A stretch of DNA of 64,000 nt from Microbacterium ureisolvens (GCF_015278315.1 NZ_JADIJE010000006.1:124001-188000); one strand, 5' to 3'. Shown: positions 54,864 to 63,896, counted from the first letter of the stretch. A program made the numbers and translations. Notes: a model not told the origin generated them from the letters alone.

Positions 54864-55892
54864 TCAGATCGTACCTTCAGCGACCGCGTTCTTGATCCAC
54901 GGGATGACCTCGTCGAGCATCTCGTCGAGGGTCGTGGTCGCCTCGAAGCCGAGGACCTCCTTGGCCTTCGTGACATCCGGCACGCGTTTCTGGACGTCGT
55001 ACTCGAAGGCCGGGTCGTGCACGATGTTCAGCGGAACGTCCGGGCCCTTTATCTTGCGCCAGATGACCTCTGCGAGCTCGGTGACGGTGTGACCGACCGG
55101 CGTCGAGATGTTGAAGTCGGTGTTGAGCGCGGCCGGGTGGTCCAGGCTGAGCACGATGCCGCGAGCGAGGTCGCCACCGTACGTGTAGTGACGCACCTGG
55201 TTGCCCTCGCCGAGGATGTGCAGCGGGTCCTGGCCCTTGAGGACCTTCTGCACGAGGTCGGGCACAACGTGGCTCATGGCGAGCTGGACGTTGCCCGAGT
55301 GGATCTCGACGTCGCCGAGAGCGCGGGACTCGCCGATGCCGACGCAGTTGAACGGGCGCAGGATCGTGTAGTCGATGTCGTACTGGCCCTTCGCTGCACG
55401 CGCGAAGTACTCGACAGCCAGTTTTTGGAAGCCGTAAGACGACAGCGGCGGAGGGACGATGAGTTCGTCGCCCTCCTTTGACGGCCAACGGTCGGTCGAC
55501 TCGAAGACCATCGAGGACGACATGTAGGTGACCTTTTTAAGCTTGCCGCCGGCCTTCTTGGAGGCGATGGCGGCGTCGCAGGATGACGCGATGATGCGCT
55601 CGTTCGCGGCGATGAGGTCGTACTGGTAGGTGTGGAAGTACGAGATGCCGCCGATGAGCGCCGCTCCCGCGATGAAATGGTCGCAGTCCATCAGCAGCTC
55701 GGTCATGCGAGCGGTGTCGGTGACGTCGGCGATGACGAGCTCGTAGTTCGGGTTGTCGTCGTACGACTTCTTGACCGGACCGTACTTGGAGTAGTTGTCC
55801 ACTCCGACGACCTGGTAGCCCTGGCGAAGCAACTCTTCGACCACATACCCACCAATGAAGCCGGCGGAGCCGGTGATCAGGACCTTTTCCAT
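54864..55892 (-). CDS. NAD-dependent sugar-nucleotide epimerase/dehydratase (SDR)
   Basis: The 342-aa extended SDR has KVLITGSAGFIGGYVVEEL, VGVDNYSKYG, YMSSSMVFES, the catalytic SSYGFQKLAVEY (YxxxK), and RPFNCVGIGESRA. It resembles UDP-sugar 4-epimerases. It is the last gene of a tight minus-strand cassette (dehydrogenase, GT2, SDR) and shares one base with the GT2 stop region. With the dehydrogenase it may make a UDP-hexuronic acid or amino-hexuronic acid. Start is the ATG at 55890-55892. GC content is visibly lower than in the flanking genes. Confidence 0.88.
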   Translation of the reverse strand: MEKVLITGSAGFIGGYVVEELLRQGYQVVGVDNYSKYGPVKKSYDDNPNYELVIADVTDTARMTELLMDCDHFIAGAALIGGISYFHTYQYDLIAANERIIASSCDAAIASKKAGGKLKKVTYMSSSMVFESTDRWPSKEGDELIVPPPLSSYGFQKLAVEYFARAAKGQYDIDYTILRPFNCVGIGESRALGDVEIHSGNVQLAMSHVVPDLVQKVLKGQDPLHILGEGNQVRHYTYGGDLARGIVLSLDHPAALNTDFNISTPVGHTVTELAEVIWRKIKGPDVPLNIVHDPAFEYDVQKRVPDVTKAKEVLGFEATTTLDEMLDEVIPWIKNAVAEGTI

Positions 55893-56647
55893 TACCTGTT
55901 TCCCTTCGTGCCGCGAGCGGCGTCTGCGACCTCCGCGAGGGCCAACGGGCGGCCGAACGCGAAGAAGTACCAGCGCAAGTATTTGGGGATCCACTTGCGC
56001 AGCTGGAAGTTCGAGGCCCCAGCGGTGCGATCAAGCCAGATCGTCGGCAGCTCCGCGACAGGAAGGCGGGCGCGGCGGGCCTTCGCGGTGAGTTCGAGGC
56101 CGATCTCGAAGCCGTCACGGGACTGAATCGTCACCGTGCGCACGAAGTCGGTGTTGTAGGCCTTGAACGAGTTTGTCGCGTCGCGCGTTCCGATGCCGGC
56201 GAACAAGTGCAGCGAGTTCCCCGCGAGGCGCGAGAGCGTGCGCTTGAGGCGAGGACCGCCGATCTGCTGCCCGCCTGCCATGTACCTGCTGCCGGCGGCA
56301 ACGACGACACCACGTTCCACCAGCACGGTGAGCTCGTCGATCTGACGGGGGTCGTCGCTTCCGTCAGCCATCGTAACGACGACCGTGGGGGCTGATGCGG
56401 TGTCGAACCCGTACCGGATCGCCTGCGCGGGACCACGTCCATATGTGTTCACGACGCACCGGATGCGGTCGTCTTCAACGGCGATCCGCTCCACAACCGG
56501 GATGGTCGTGTCCTCCGGCGTGTCTACGACCACGAGGAGCTCGAAGGGAAGCGAGACGGTGGCTGCGACGCGTGACAGGAACGGCGCGATCTCCTCGCCC
56601 TCGTTATACGCGGGAACGACGATCGATACGCGCGGCGTGGCGCTCAA
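55892..56647 (-). CDS. GT2 polyprenyl-phosphate sugar transferase (DPM1-like), no membrane segments
   Basis: The 251-aa protein has VSIVVPAYNEGEEIAPFL, LLVVVDTPEDTT, GRGPAQAIRYGF and the metal-binding TMADGSDDP, plus DATNSFKAYN and SRDGFEIGLEL as in dolichol-phosphate-mannose synthases. It lacks the two C-terminal membrane segments of the GT2 enzyme at 24.4 kb. Start is a TTG at 56645-56647 that overlaps the dehydrogenase stop as TTGA; no ATG or GTG is available near the family start. Likely makes a lipid-linked sugar from the product of the flanking enzymes. Confidence 0.87.
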   Translation of the reverse strand: MSATPRVSIVVPAYNEGEEIAPFLSRVAATVSLPFELLVVVDTPEDTTIPVVERIAVEDDRIRCVVNTYGRGPAQAIRYGFDTASAPTVVVTMADGSDDPRQIDELTVLVERGVVVAAGSRYMAGGQQIGGPRLKRTLSRLAGNSLHLFAGIGTRDATNSFKAYNTDFVRTVTIQSRDGFEIGLELTAKARRARLPVAELPTIWLDRTAGASNFQLRKWIPKYLRWYFFAFGRPLALAEVADAARGTKGNR

Positions 56648-57843
56648 ATGAGCACTCCGTTGCCGAGGATATTCCAGACGTCGGCGACCGGCTTGTCAGT
56701 CTCAAGGTCGCGGTACTCCTTGTGAGGAGTTGCGACGATGAGGATCTCGGCGCGGCTGAGCACTTCGTCCAAGGGAAGAAGCGAGGAATCGATAGATGCC
56801 GGGACGTGAGGGTCGGTGGCGATGACCTCGTGGGCCTTGAAGCGCAGCACGCGCTGAAGCTTGTACGACAGGCTCGAGCGGATATCGTCAGAGCCGGCCT
56901 TGAAAGCCATCCCGAGGATTCCCACCGTCATCTTCGACAGATCGTGTTTCTGCTCCAGCTGACTGGCGATGTAGAGCGGAAGCCCCTCGTTCACGAGCAT
57001 CGCGGAGTGCCCGAGCTGGAACGTGTTGTCGCTGAATGCCGCGAGCTGCATCGTGTCCTTGAAGAGGCACGGACCAGCGGCGAAGCCGGCGCCCGGCATA
57101 TCCTGCGCCCTCGGGTAGTCCTGCGTCAGACCGGCGCGGACGCGCTCGAAGTCGACGCCCTTCGAATTGGCCATCATGTAGAACTGATTCACAGCGGCGA
57201 ACTTGATGTAGCGCCACGTGTTCGTGAAGAGCTTGGCGAGCTCCGCTTCCTCCGGGCTCAGCTCGACGATCGACTCCGTTAGGGCGCCGAAGAGCGCACC
57301 GGCGCGGGCGATGGCTTCGGGCGTGTACCCGGAGACGATCTGCGGCAGTTCAAAGAGCTCGGTCATCGCCTTGTGCTCGGCGATGCGCTCCGGGCAGAAG
57401 GCGACATCCATCTCGATGCCCATGTCGGCGACCATGTCACGGACGAGAGCAGTCACGCCGGGGTAGATGGTGCTCCGCAAGGCGAGGAGCTGACCGTCGC
57501 GGAAGAACGGTGCACAGGTCGCAAGGGCGCGAGGGATCGCGTTGGGGTCCGGGTTAAGGTGCTCGTCGACGGGCGTGCCGATCACCACGATGACGTTCTC
57601 GGCCGTTGCGACCACCGACGGGTCGGTCGACGCGGTGAGCATGCCTGCAGCGACGACGGTCTCGAGGACCTCGTCCGCGCCAGGCTCGATGAACGGCATC
57701 TGAGCCTGCCGGATGCGCGTGACGGCACTTTCCGCGACGTCGTAGACGACCGTGCGCTTTCCACGGCTCGCCAGCGCGATGGCGAGGGGAAGTCCGACGT
57801 GCCCTCCGCCGCCGACCACGACGACGTCGTTCTCGAATGCCAT
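56644..57843 (-). CDS. UDP-glucose/UDP-ManNAc dehydrogenase family protein
   Basis: Oxidises the C6 of a UDP-sugar to a uronic acid in two NAD steps. The 399-aa protein has the NAD loop VVVVGGGGHVGLPLAIAL, VIVVIGTPVDEH, the catalytic Cys in GAGFAAGPCLFKD, and GILGMAFKAGSDDIRSS in the UDP-binding domain. The FKAGSDDIRSS form and the length are closer to WecC (UDP-ManNAcA) than to UDP-glucose dehydrogenase, but the substrate is not certain. Start is the ATG at 57841-57843; a GTG four codons upstream is possible. First gene of the low-GC cassette. Confidence 0.9.
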   Translation of the reverse strand: MAFENDVVVVGGGGHVGLPLAIALASRGKRTVVYDVAESAVTRIRQAQMPFIEPGADEVLETVVAAGMLTASTDPSVVATAENVIVVIGTPVDEHLNPDPNAIPRALATCAPFFRDGQLLALRSTIYPGVTALVRDMVADMGIEMDVAFCPERIAEHKAMTELFELPQIVSGYTPEAIARAGALFGALTESIVELSPEEAELAKLFTNTWRYIKFAAVNQFYMMANSKGVDFERVRAGLTQDYPRAQDMPGAGFAAGPCLFKDTMQLAAFSDNTFQLGHSAMLVNEGLPLYIASQLEQKHDLSKMTVGILGMAFKAGSDDIRSSLSYKLQRVLRFKAHEVIATDPHVPASIDSSLLPLDEVLSRAEILIVATPHKEYRDLETDKPVADVWNILGNGVLI

Positions 57844-57930
57844 TGAATTCTCCACTCAGTCCCAGACAACCTGGGCAAGAATACCCCAGTGGCACGCCCG
57901 CCATTCGCACGAGGGGTTCCCACCCGTACC

Positions 57931-57943
57931 TAGACTTAGCGGC
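57931..57943 (+). promoter_or_regulatory. Leaderless -10 of the lipoprotein gene
   Basis: TAGACT (57931-57936), seven bases, then ATG at 57944. Confidence 0.5.
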
Positions 57944-58480
57944 ATGCGTGCTCAGTCCGGTCTGCTGGCGGTTCTGATCGGGGGCGGCGTTCTTCTACTC
58001 GCGGCCTGCGCTCCCGAGGGCGCGGCTCCGACTCCGTCGTCGTCGCCATCCGTCGCGGCCACGGCGGAGACATCGGAGCCCTCCTCAGCCCCGTCGGCGA
58101 CTCCCAGCGTCGAGGTGCCGATGACGCCTGATGCGCCCGACGTGGCCGGTCTGCCGGAATGCTGGACGGTTGCAGCCCCGGACGTGACCGTGTCGGGGAC
58201 GCAGTCCCCACAGGAGTTCCAGGAGCAGAACCCCGGCCTCGTCCAGTCGGGAGCACCCGCGACCTGCTCGCTGTTCAGCGAAGGGTCACAGGTCGCCGCG
58301 GCCGACGAATGGATCGATTCGTTTGTCGCCGCCGGTTGGACGGACGGCGGCGTGCAGAAGGACGACGTCTACGTCAGCCGAGCCGCCGAGTCGGCGAACG
58401 GCCTGGTCGTGAGTTACCTCGTCTCGGTCGAAGGCGGCGGTCGGGCGCCGATCTCGCAGTTCATGCTGTACACCCGATGA
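57944..58480 (+). CDS. Secreted lipoprotein, unknown function
   Basis: The 178-aa protein has a lipoprotein signal peptide (MRAQSGLLAVLIGGGVLLL then the lipobox LAAC, Cys at about 23), a Ser/Pro/Ala/Thr-rich linker to about 65, and a small folded domain with two Cys (PECWTV and ATCSLF) and DEWIDSFVAAGWTDGG. I do not recognise the domain. Transcribed alone from a leaderless promoter, diverging from the dehydrogenase cassette. Confidence 0.85.
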   Translation: MRAQSGLLAVLIGGGVLLLAACAPEGAAPTPSSSPSVAATAETSEPSSAPSATPSVEVPMTPDAPDVAGLPECWTVAAPDVTVSGTQSPQEFQEQNPGLVQSGAPATCSLFSEGSQVAAADEWIDSFVAAGWTDGGVQKDDVYVSRAAESANGLVVSYLVSVEGGGRAPISQFMLYTR

Positions 58481-58541
58481 TCCGCCTGCCGCACGCGAGC
58501 GCAGAAATCGAGCCATCACCTCATCCCCGATCTGCCCCTTT

Positions 58542-58574
58542 GAGATCGCGCAGGTCCTCACGAGATCGCGCAGG
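58542..58574. repeat. Two direct copies of GAGATCGCGCAGG
   Basis: 13-bp direct repeats at 58542-58554 and 58562-58574, period 20, in the 170-bp gap between convergent genes (58481-58650). No gene seen in the gap; function unknown. Confidence 0.6.
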
Positions 58575-58650
58575 CGGTCTTCGCCCCGCCATCCTGCGCT
58601 CGTCCGGGCCGCGCAGCTGAATCCTGCGAGTCGGACGGGAGGCGCGGGGC

Positions 58651-59637
58651 TCAGGCCGGAGCCGCACCCACCTCGAGCGGAGGCATCGGCTGCCATGAGG
58701 CATCCTTCGCGATCTTCCGTCCGTCCCTCAGACCGCGGAACAGGTTCGATGTCCCGCGCACGGTCCGCTCGACGAAGAAGAGCCGGATGATCTCCTTGCC
58801 GAACGTCAGCGTGGTACCGAGACCGAACAGCAGCGGCTTGTAGACGTCGAGCGATCGGTAGTACTTCTTGATGTATGCCCGATTGCGCATGATGTAGTAG
58901 CGGTAGGCGTTGCTCGAAGCATTCATGTGGCGGATGCCCATGTCCCACTGCTTGATCTCACGCGTGCGCCGCAGCACGAACTCGTCGACGATCACCGACT
59001 CGGTCTTGCGAGAGGCGAGCCAGCCGTACATCTGGTCGTCCCAGTAGATGAAGAACCGCGGGTCGGGCAGGCCGATCTGGCCGACGATGTCGCGGTGGAT
59101 GAACATGCCCTCGAAGCACCCCGAGTTCATCGGCTTGTAGCCCGACTCGTCGAAGTGGGCGGGAGCGAACGGAATGGGGATGCCGAGGGGCTCGGCAACG
59201 CGGTACTGCCAGTAGAACTCGCTGCCGTCGTAGTCGTAGCGGCGGCCCTGGATGCTCTTGAAGCGCGGCGCCCACTTGCCCATCTTCGCCAGGCCATCGG
59301 GCAGCACCTCGACGTCGTCGTCCATGAGCCAGATCCATTCCGAGCCGAGCTCGTAGGCCACACGCATGCCCTCGCTGAACCCACCCGAGCCCCCGGTGTT
59401 GGTCTCGAGTCGGCGGTACACGAGCGCGGAGGGCTCGAGGCTCTCACGGAAGGACTCGACGACGTCTGTGGTGTCGTCGGTCGATGCGTTGTCGATGATC
59501 ACGATGTGCCCCGGCTTGGGGTCCATCTGCGTCATGCTCGTCAGGAGGCGCGTCAACAGGCCCGACCGGTTGAACGTGACGACGGCGATGGTCGCGGTGG
59601 CGGGGTCGAACTGCGCGGCGGACGAGGCGTGGGTCAC
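58651..59637 (-). CDS. GT2 glycosyltransferase, GlfT1-like
   Basis: The 328-aa protein has IAVVTFNRSGLLTRLL, VIIDNAST, NTGGSGGFSEGMRVAY, WIWLMDDDVEVLPDGL and FFIYWDDQMYGWLASR, a pattern shared with mycobacterial GlfT1 and GlfT2 (galactofuranosyltransferases) and with rhamnosyltransferases. A GlfT1-type role, adding the first Galf units before GlfT2 extends the chain, would complete the galactan pathway of this window. GTG start. It lies downstream of the two O-antigen-ligase-like genes' strand, ending convergent to the lipoprotein gene. Confidence 0.87.
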   Translation of the reverse strand: MTHASSAAQFDPATATIAVVTFNRSGLLTRLLTSMTQMDPKPGHIVIIDNASTDDTTDVVESFRESLEPSALVYRRLETNTGGSGGFSEGMRVAYELGSEWIWLMDDDVEVLPDGLAKMGKWAPRFKSIQGRRYDYDGSEFYWQYRVAEPLGIPIPFAPAHFDESGYKPMNSGCFEGMFIHRDIVGQIGLPDPRFFIYWDDQMYGWLASRKTESVIVDEFVLRRTREIKQWDMGIRHMNASSNAYRYYIMRNRAYIKKYYRSLDVYKPLLFGLGTTLTFGKEIIRLFFVERTVRGTSNLFRGLRDGRKIAKDASWQPMPPLEVGAAPA

Positions 59638-59707
59638 GGGAGGTCTCCGGAGAAGGGTGGCGGGCGCCGAGACGTCGGGCCGGAGAGAAGCCTACCCTGC
59701 CCCGGTC

Positions 59708-61048
59708 CTACTCACCCTGGGCGTGAGGAAGCCCCGACCCCTCCGCGCCGCCCGCGCCACCGGCATCCGTTCCGGCACCGAGGCTCTCGCGCCACGACCG
59801 CGACTGGCCGGCCCTCACAGCGCACAGGACGAGCATGAGCCAGCCCAGCCCGGTGAGCGTGAAGCTCTCGAACATCGAGTCCACGAGGAGCGCCACGAGC
59901 ATGAGGGGCGTCCAGGCGTAGACGACGGACCGGCGCTCGCCGGCGACGAGCCACGACCTCGCCAGGGCCAGCGCGCCGAGCGCGAGGAAGAGCACGAGCC
60001 CGACCCAGCCGAGCTGCAGCGCCACGTCGAAGTATGCGTTCAAGCCCGTGGCGTGGTTGGTGTCGAGCCAGAAGTTGATGGCGTTGAAGGGATACTCCTG
60101 CTTGTCCCAGACGCCGAACCAGCCGAAGCCCTGCACGGGCTTCTGGCGGAGGATGTCGACCATGAAGTTCCACAGTTCGACGCGCATCGAGAAGTCGGTC
60201 CCGGCGCCCAGCAGCGCGATGATCGGATGCCGCGCCGCATAGCCGACGAACACGCCGATGACGACGAGGGCCCCGAGCGCGAGCTGCAGGCCGGCTCGGC
60301 GCTGCGGGCGCGCGTGGCGCACCAGGGCGAGTGCGCCGACCGCGAGGCCCACTGCGATCGCGAGGACGACCACGGTGGGCGAGTCGCTCAGGGCGGCCAT
60401 GCCGCCCGCCAGCACGACCGAGACCACCGAGAGCCCCGGGGGCACCGACTGCGTGCGGTACTCGATGAGGAAGGTGATGAGGGCCATCACGGCGACGAAG
60501 CCCAGGAGGTTGCGCGTGCCGAAGATCCCCTGCACGGGCCCGAGCTGGGCGAGGTTTCCCTGGATGCCGAGGAACGTGAACGGTGTGTCCAGCAGGATGC
60601 CCGACAGCAGCTCGAGGGCGAGCGAGAGGCCCAGCAGCACCCGCAGGACGTCGCCGAGCGCCCTGACGGTCTGCAGCGTGTCGCGGACATGGCCGATGAC
60701 GACGGCGAGGAAGGCGATCGCCGCCAGCGACATCCAGTTCCAGAACGACGCGCCGCTGTCGCTGCTCCAGAAGATGCTGGCGAACGCCCAGCCCACGAAC
60801 ACCACGACAGTGGTCGGCACCAGGCGCAGCAGCGAGATCTCCCGGCGGCGGGCGACCATGACCGCCGCGCCGAACACGCACAGTCCCGTGACGACGGTGA
60901 CGTAGGTGACGCGGCCCGCGATCCGCTCGATGGCGAAGGCCGAGAACACCGTCGCGAAGACGACGAGGGTGAAAGCGCGGGCGAAGGATGCCGAGGCCAG
61001 CAGCGCGCCCAGCCACCCGGGCGACGCGGACTGCGACGCGTCGGTCAC
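59708..61048 (-). CDS. O-antigen ligase/polymerase-like membrane protein, copy 1
   Basis: The 446-aa protein has about eleven membrane segments and the large external loop of Wzy/WaaL proteins: GTRNLLGFVAVMAL and, further on, PVQGFGWFGVWDKQEYPF with NATGLNAYF-like H residue in TNHATGLNAYFDV. It would join or polymerise a lipid-linked oligosaccharide outside the membrane. The GTG start overlaps the stop of the paralogue upstream by four bases. Confidence 0.85.
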   Translation of the reverse strand: MTDASQSASPGWLGALLASASFARAFTLVVFATVFSAFAIERIAGRVTYVTVVTGLCVFGAAVMVARRREISLLRLVPTTVVVFVGWAFASIFWSSDSGASFWNWMSLAAIAFLAVVIGHVRDTLQTVRALGDVLRVLLGLSLALELLSGILLDTPFTFLGIQGNLAQLGPVQGIFGTRNLLGFVAVMALITFLIEYRTQSVPPGLSVVSVVLAGGMAALSDSPTVVVLAIAVGLAVGALALVRHARPQRRAGLQLALGALVVIGVFVGYAARHPIIALLGAGTDFSMRVELWNFMVDILRQKPVQGFGWFGVWDKQEYPFNAINFWLDTNHATGLNAYFDVALQLGWVGLVLFLALGALALARSWLVAGERRSVVYAWTPLMLVALLVDSMFESFTLTGLGWLMLVLCAVRAGQSRSWRESLGAGTDAGGAGGAEGSGLPHAQGE

Positions 61049-62508
61049 GCGCCGCGCCCCGCGGGGCGGCGCGGGGACGCGGGTTCGCTCCCCGGCTCGC
61101 GGCCGGATGCATCCTCGCGCGCGATCGCCTCGCCCCGCTCGATGGCCGCGCTCTGCTCGGCGGGCCCCACGCCGACGTGCGGCGACTGCTTGATCTTGGC
61201 GCCGAGCATGACCACGAAGAGCCAGCCCCACAGCAGAAGCGGGCTCGACTCGGCGAGGCCCTGCACGAGCAGGATCGCCCCGACGAGGGTGGGCAGGAGC
61301 GTGAGCGGGGAGTACGGGCGGTCGGCTCGGAGATCCCAGCGGGGCCGGTCGATCGCGAAGAACCAGGCGCGCCACACGAATGCGAAGTACAGCAGCGCGA
61401 GGAGCACGACGCCGATGATGCCCAACTGCATCGCGACGTCGATCCACATGTTGTGCGCCTGCATCACCGTCTGGCCGTGATCGATGATCCAGCCGTCGAA
61501 GGCGGGGTCGGAGGGCACCCAGGGCGTCGCGAAGCCCCAGCCGGTCCAGGGTCTCTCGGCCGCCCGGCTGCGCACCGCGTCCCAGATCGCCTCGCGTCCC
61601 GTGAGGTCGGCGCTGCGGCCGAGGGCGGTGAAGATCGTGTCGCGCAGCAGCCACAGCGCCACAAGTCCTCCGACGCCGACGAGCGCGTACGCGACGTAGT
61701 ACTTCGTGCGCTCGCCCGGCTTGGTGGCCGTGCGCATCAGCAGCACGGTCACGAGCACGACGGCGACGGCCGCGGCCGCGAGGTAGGCGGTCGCCGAGCC
61801 GGCTCGCACGAAGAGGTAGCTCGACAGGCCGATCCAGATCCACAGGAACGTCCGTCGCGGCGCGCCGGAGGCGAGCCGGATGGCGAACACCACGACAGCG
61901 AGCAGGGCGACCGGCGCCAGCAGGTTGGCGTTGCCCATGATCCCCTGGAGGCGGCCGGGGAAGTCGAAGAGGTTGTTGCGCGACCAGTACTCGATCGGGT
62001 CGTCGGCCTTGTCGACGACGAACCCGGGGAGGATCGGCGCGCCGATGAAGACGGCGACCCACAGCTCGAAGAGGATCGAGAGCGCCATCACCCACTTGAG
62101 AGCCGACGCGACCGCGCGGACGAGCTCGCGCCACGTGAGCACGCTGCCGATGAACAGCGCCTGGAGGGTGGTGATGTACAGCAGGAGCAGCGTGACGGCG
62201 GTGGTCTGCGGCCACGCCGACCAGACGAGCGACAGCGTCGCCCATGCCACATACGCCACGACGAACCAGGGGAGGCGCCGCCACTGCACCGGCGGACGCA
62301 CCACGATCCACAGCACCGCCGAGAGCACGCCGCCGGCGATGGTGATGACGGCCGTGGGCAGCTCGCCGAACGCGTTCACCCACGCGGTGCCCGAGAGCGA
62401 CATGAACAGCACGAAGATGCACCAGCCGCGCAGCATGATGTGGCCGGTCTTCTCGCGGACCGGCGGTTCCGGCGGCGCCGACGCCGGGTGCTTGGAGTAG
62501 ACGGCCAT
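61045..62508 (-). CDS. O-antigen ligase/polymerase-like membrane protein, copy 2
   Basis: The 487-aa protein has about eleven membrane segments, the external-loop residues GIMGNANLLAPVALL, TGWGFATPWVPSDP and QAHNMWIDVAMQLG typical of the WaaL/Wzy group, and a charged C-terminal tail (ERGEAIAREDASGREPG). Head of a two- or three-gene operon with the second ligase-like gene and possibly the GlfT1-like gene. The presence of two coupled paralogues suggests two substrates or a heteromeric enzyme. ATG start at 62506-62508. Confidence 0.87.
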   Translation of the reverse strand: MAVYSKHPASAPPEPPVREKTGHIMLRGWCIFVLFMSLSGTAWVNAFGELPTAVITIAGGVLSAVLWIVVRPPVQWRRLPWFVVAYVAWATLSLVWSAWPQTTAVTLLLLYITTLQALFIGSVLTWRELVRAVASALKWVMALSILFELWVAVFIGAPILPGFVVDKADDPIEYWSRNNLFDFPGRLQGIMGNANLLAPVALLAVVVFAIRLASGAPRRTFLWIWIGLSSYLFVRAGSATAYLAAAAVAVVLVTVLLMRTATKPGERTKYYVAYALVGVGGLVALWLLRDTIFTALGRSADLTGREAIWDAVRSRAAERPWTGWGFATPWVPSDPAFDGWIIDHGQTVMQAHNMWIDVAMQLGIIGVVLLALLYFAFVWRAWFFAIDRPRWDLRADRPYSPLTLLPTLVGAILLVQGLAESSPLLLWGWLFVVMLGAKIKQSPHVGVGPAEQSAAIERGEAIAREDASGREPGSEPASPRRPAGRGA

Positions 62509-62603
62509 CGCTCTCAGGGTACCCCGGGCGTTTCGACTCGCCTGGCTGGTCGAACGGCCCGGGGGAGCGTGTCACCGGCCACGGCGATCGAGGGCGCCGT
62601 CGC

Positions 62604-62615
62604 TAGGCTGTTCGG
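62604..62615 (+). promoter_or_regulatory. Leaderless -10 of manA
   Basis: TAGGCT (62604-62609), six bases, then GTG at 62616. Confidence 0.55.
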
Positions 62616-63764
62616 GTGCTGATCCCGCTCGCCAACGACCCGCGTGATTACTCGTGGGGCTCCCCGTCCCTCATCGCCGAGCTCGAGGGCCGCGCGCCCT
62701 CCGGCCGCCCCGAGGCGGAGGTGTGGTTCGGCGACCACCCCGGCGACCCGTCCGAGACTCCCGACGGGCGCACGCTCGACCGGTGGATCGCCGACGAGGG
62801 GCCCGACATGGGCATCGCCGAGCCGCTGCCGTACCTGCTGAAGCTGCTGGCCGCGGCATCCGCTCTGTCGATCCAGGCGCATCCGTCGAAGGCGCAGGCC
62901 GAGGCGGGCTTCGCCCGCGAAGAGGCCGCGGGCATTCCCCGTGACGCGGGCCACCGCACCTATCGCGACGCCAACCACAAGCCCGAGCTGATCGTGGCGC
63001 TCAGCGACACCTTCCGCGCGCTCGCAGGGCTGCGCGACCTCGATGCCACGCGTCGCCTCGTCGCGGCGCTGGGGCCGGGTGCGGCGCCGCTCGCGGAGCG
63101 TCTGCAGGGGACGGATGCCTCGCTCACGGCGATCATCGGCTGGCTGCTGTCCGACGGGGCCGACGCCGCGCGCGAGGTCATCGCCGCCGCGGTCGCCGCC
63201 GAGTCGGACGAGTTCGCCGCCGAGCTGGAGCTCGCCCGGACGCTCGATGCCGGGTTCCCCGGCGACCCGGGCATCGTCGTGGCGCTGCTCATGAACCTCG
63301 TCACGCTGCGGCGCGGCGAGGGGCTCTTCGTGCCGGCAGGCGTGCTGCACGCCTACCTCGAGGGACTCGGCGTCGAGCTCATGGCGGCGAGCGACAACGT
63401 GCTGAGGGGCGGCCTCACGCCCAAGCACGTCGACGCGGCGGAGCTCGTGAGCGTGCTCGACCCGACGCCGAGCATGCCTCCGGTGATCACCCCGCGGACC
63501 CTGGGAGACGGCATCCGTCGATACGACGTCCCCGTCGCCGACTTCGCGCTGCTCGCCGTCGCGCCGACCTCGGAGGGGGTCGACGTCCCCCTCGACGGCC
63601 CCGCGATCGCGCTGGCGACGGCGGGTGCGCCGCGCCTGGCTGCCCGCACCACGGACTCCTCGGCCGCGCTCGCGCCCGGCGACGCGGTGCTGGTCACGCC
63701 CGACGAAGGCGGGGTGCGGGTGTCGGGGGAGGGGCAGCTCTTCATCGCCCTGCCCGGCCGGTGA
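62616..63764 (+). CDS. manA: Mannose-6-phosphate isomerase, class I
   Basis: Interconverts fructose-6-phosphate and mannose-6-phosphate, supplying GDP-mannose for Gmd and for mannolipids. The 382-aa protein has the type I PMI pattern: YSWGSPSLIAEL, AEVWFGDHP, the zinc-site region LSIQAHPSKAQAEAGF, NHKPELIVAL, LFVPAGVLHAYLEGLGVELMAASDN with the zinc His, and RGGLTPKHVD. GTG start with a leaderless promoter. Confidence 0.95.
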   Translation: MLIPLANDPRDYSWGSPSLIAELEGRAPSGRPEAEVWFGDHPGDPSETPDGRTLDRWIADEGPDMGIAEPLPYLLKLLAAASALSIQAHPSKAQAEAGFAREEAAGIPRDAGHRTYRDANHKPELIVALSDTFRALAGLRDLDATRRLVAALGPGAAPLAERLQGTDASLTAIIGWLLSDGADAAREVIAAAVAAESDEFAAELELARTLDAGFPGDPGIVVALLMNLVTLRRGEGLFVPAGVLHAYLEGLGVELMAASDNVLRGGLTPKHVDAAELVSVLDPTPSMPPVITPRTLGDGIRRYDVPVADFALLAVAPTSEGVDVPLDGPAIALATAGAPRLAARTTDSSAALAPGDAVLVTPDEGGVRVSGEGQLFIALPGR

Positions 63765-63806
63765 CGGACCGCTTCACGGGTTTCTCATCGGACTGTTATC
63801 ACAGCG

Positions 63807-63827
63807 CGACACGCCGTCGGCGCGTCG
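63807..63827 (+). terminator. Possible terminator after manA
   Basis: CGACACGCC (63807-63815), loop GTC, GGCGCGTCG (63819-63827): 9-bp stem with one A-C mismatch, about 40 bases after the stop codon. No T-tract. Confidence 0.4.
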
Positions 63828-63867
63828 TGAAGGTTCAAGAGCCGGTTGAGCCTTTACTATCTGCGAC

Positions 63868-63896
63868 TTGACCTCACCGAACTACACGGGTGTAAT
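63868..63896 (+). promoter_or_regulatory. Strong sigma-70-type promoter of the right-edge gene
   Basis: TTGACC (63868-63873), 17-base spacer, TGTAAT (63891-63896); the expected leader is about 60 bases with GGGGGTGAG just before the ATG. It is the only clear -35/-10 pair with ideal spacing that I found in the window. Confidence 0.6.
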
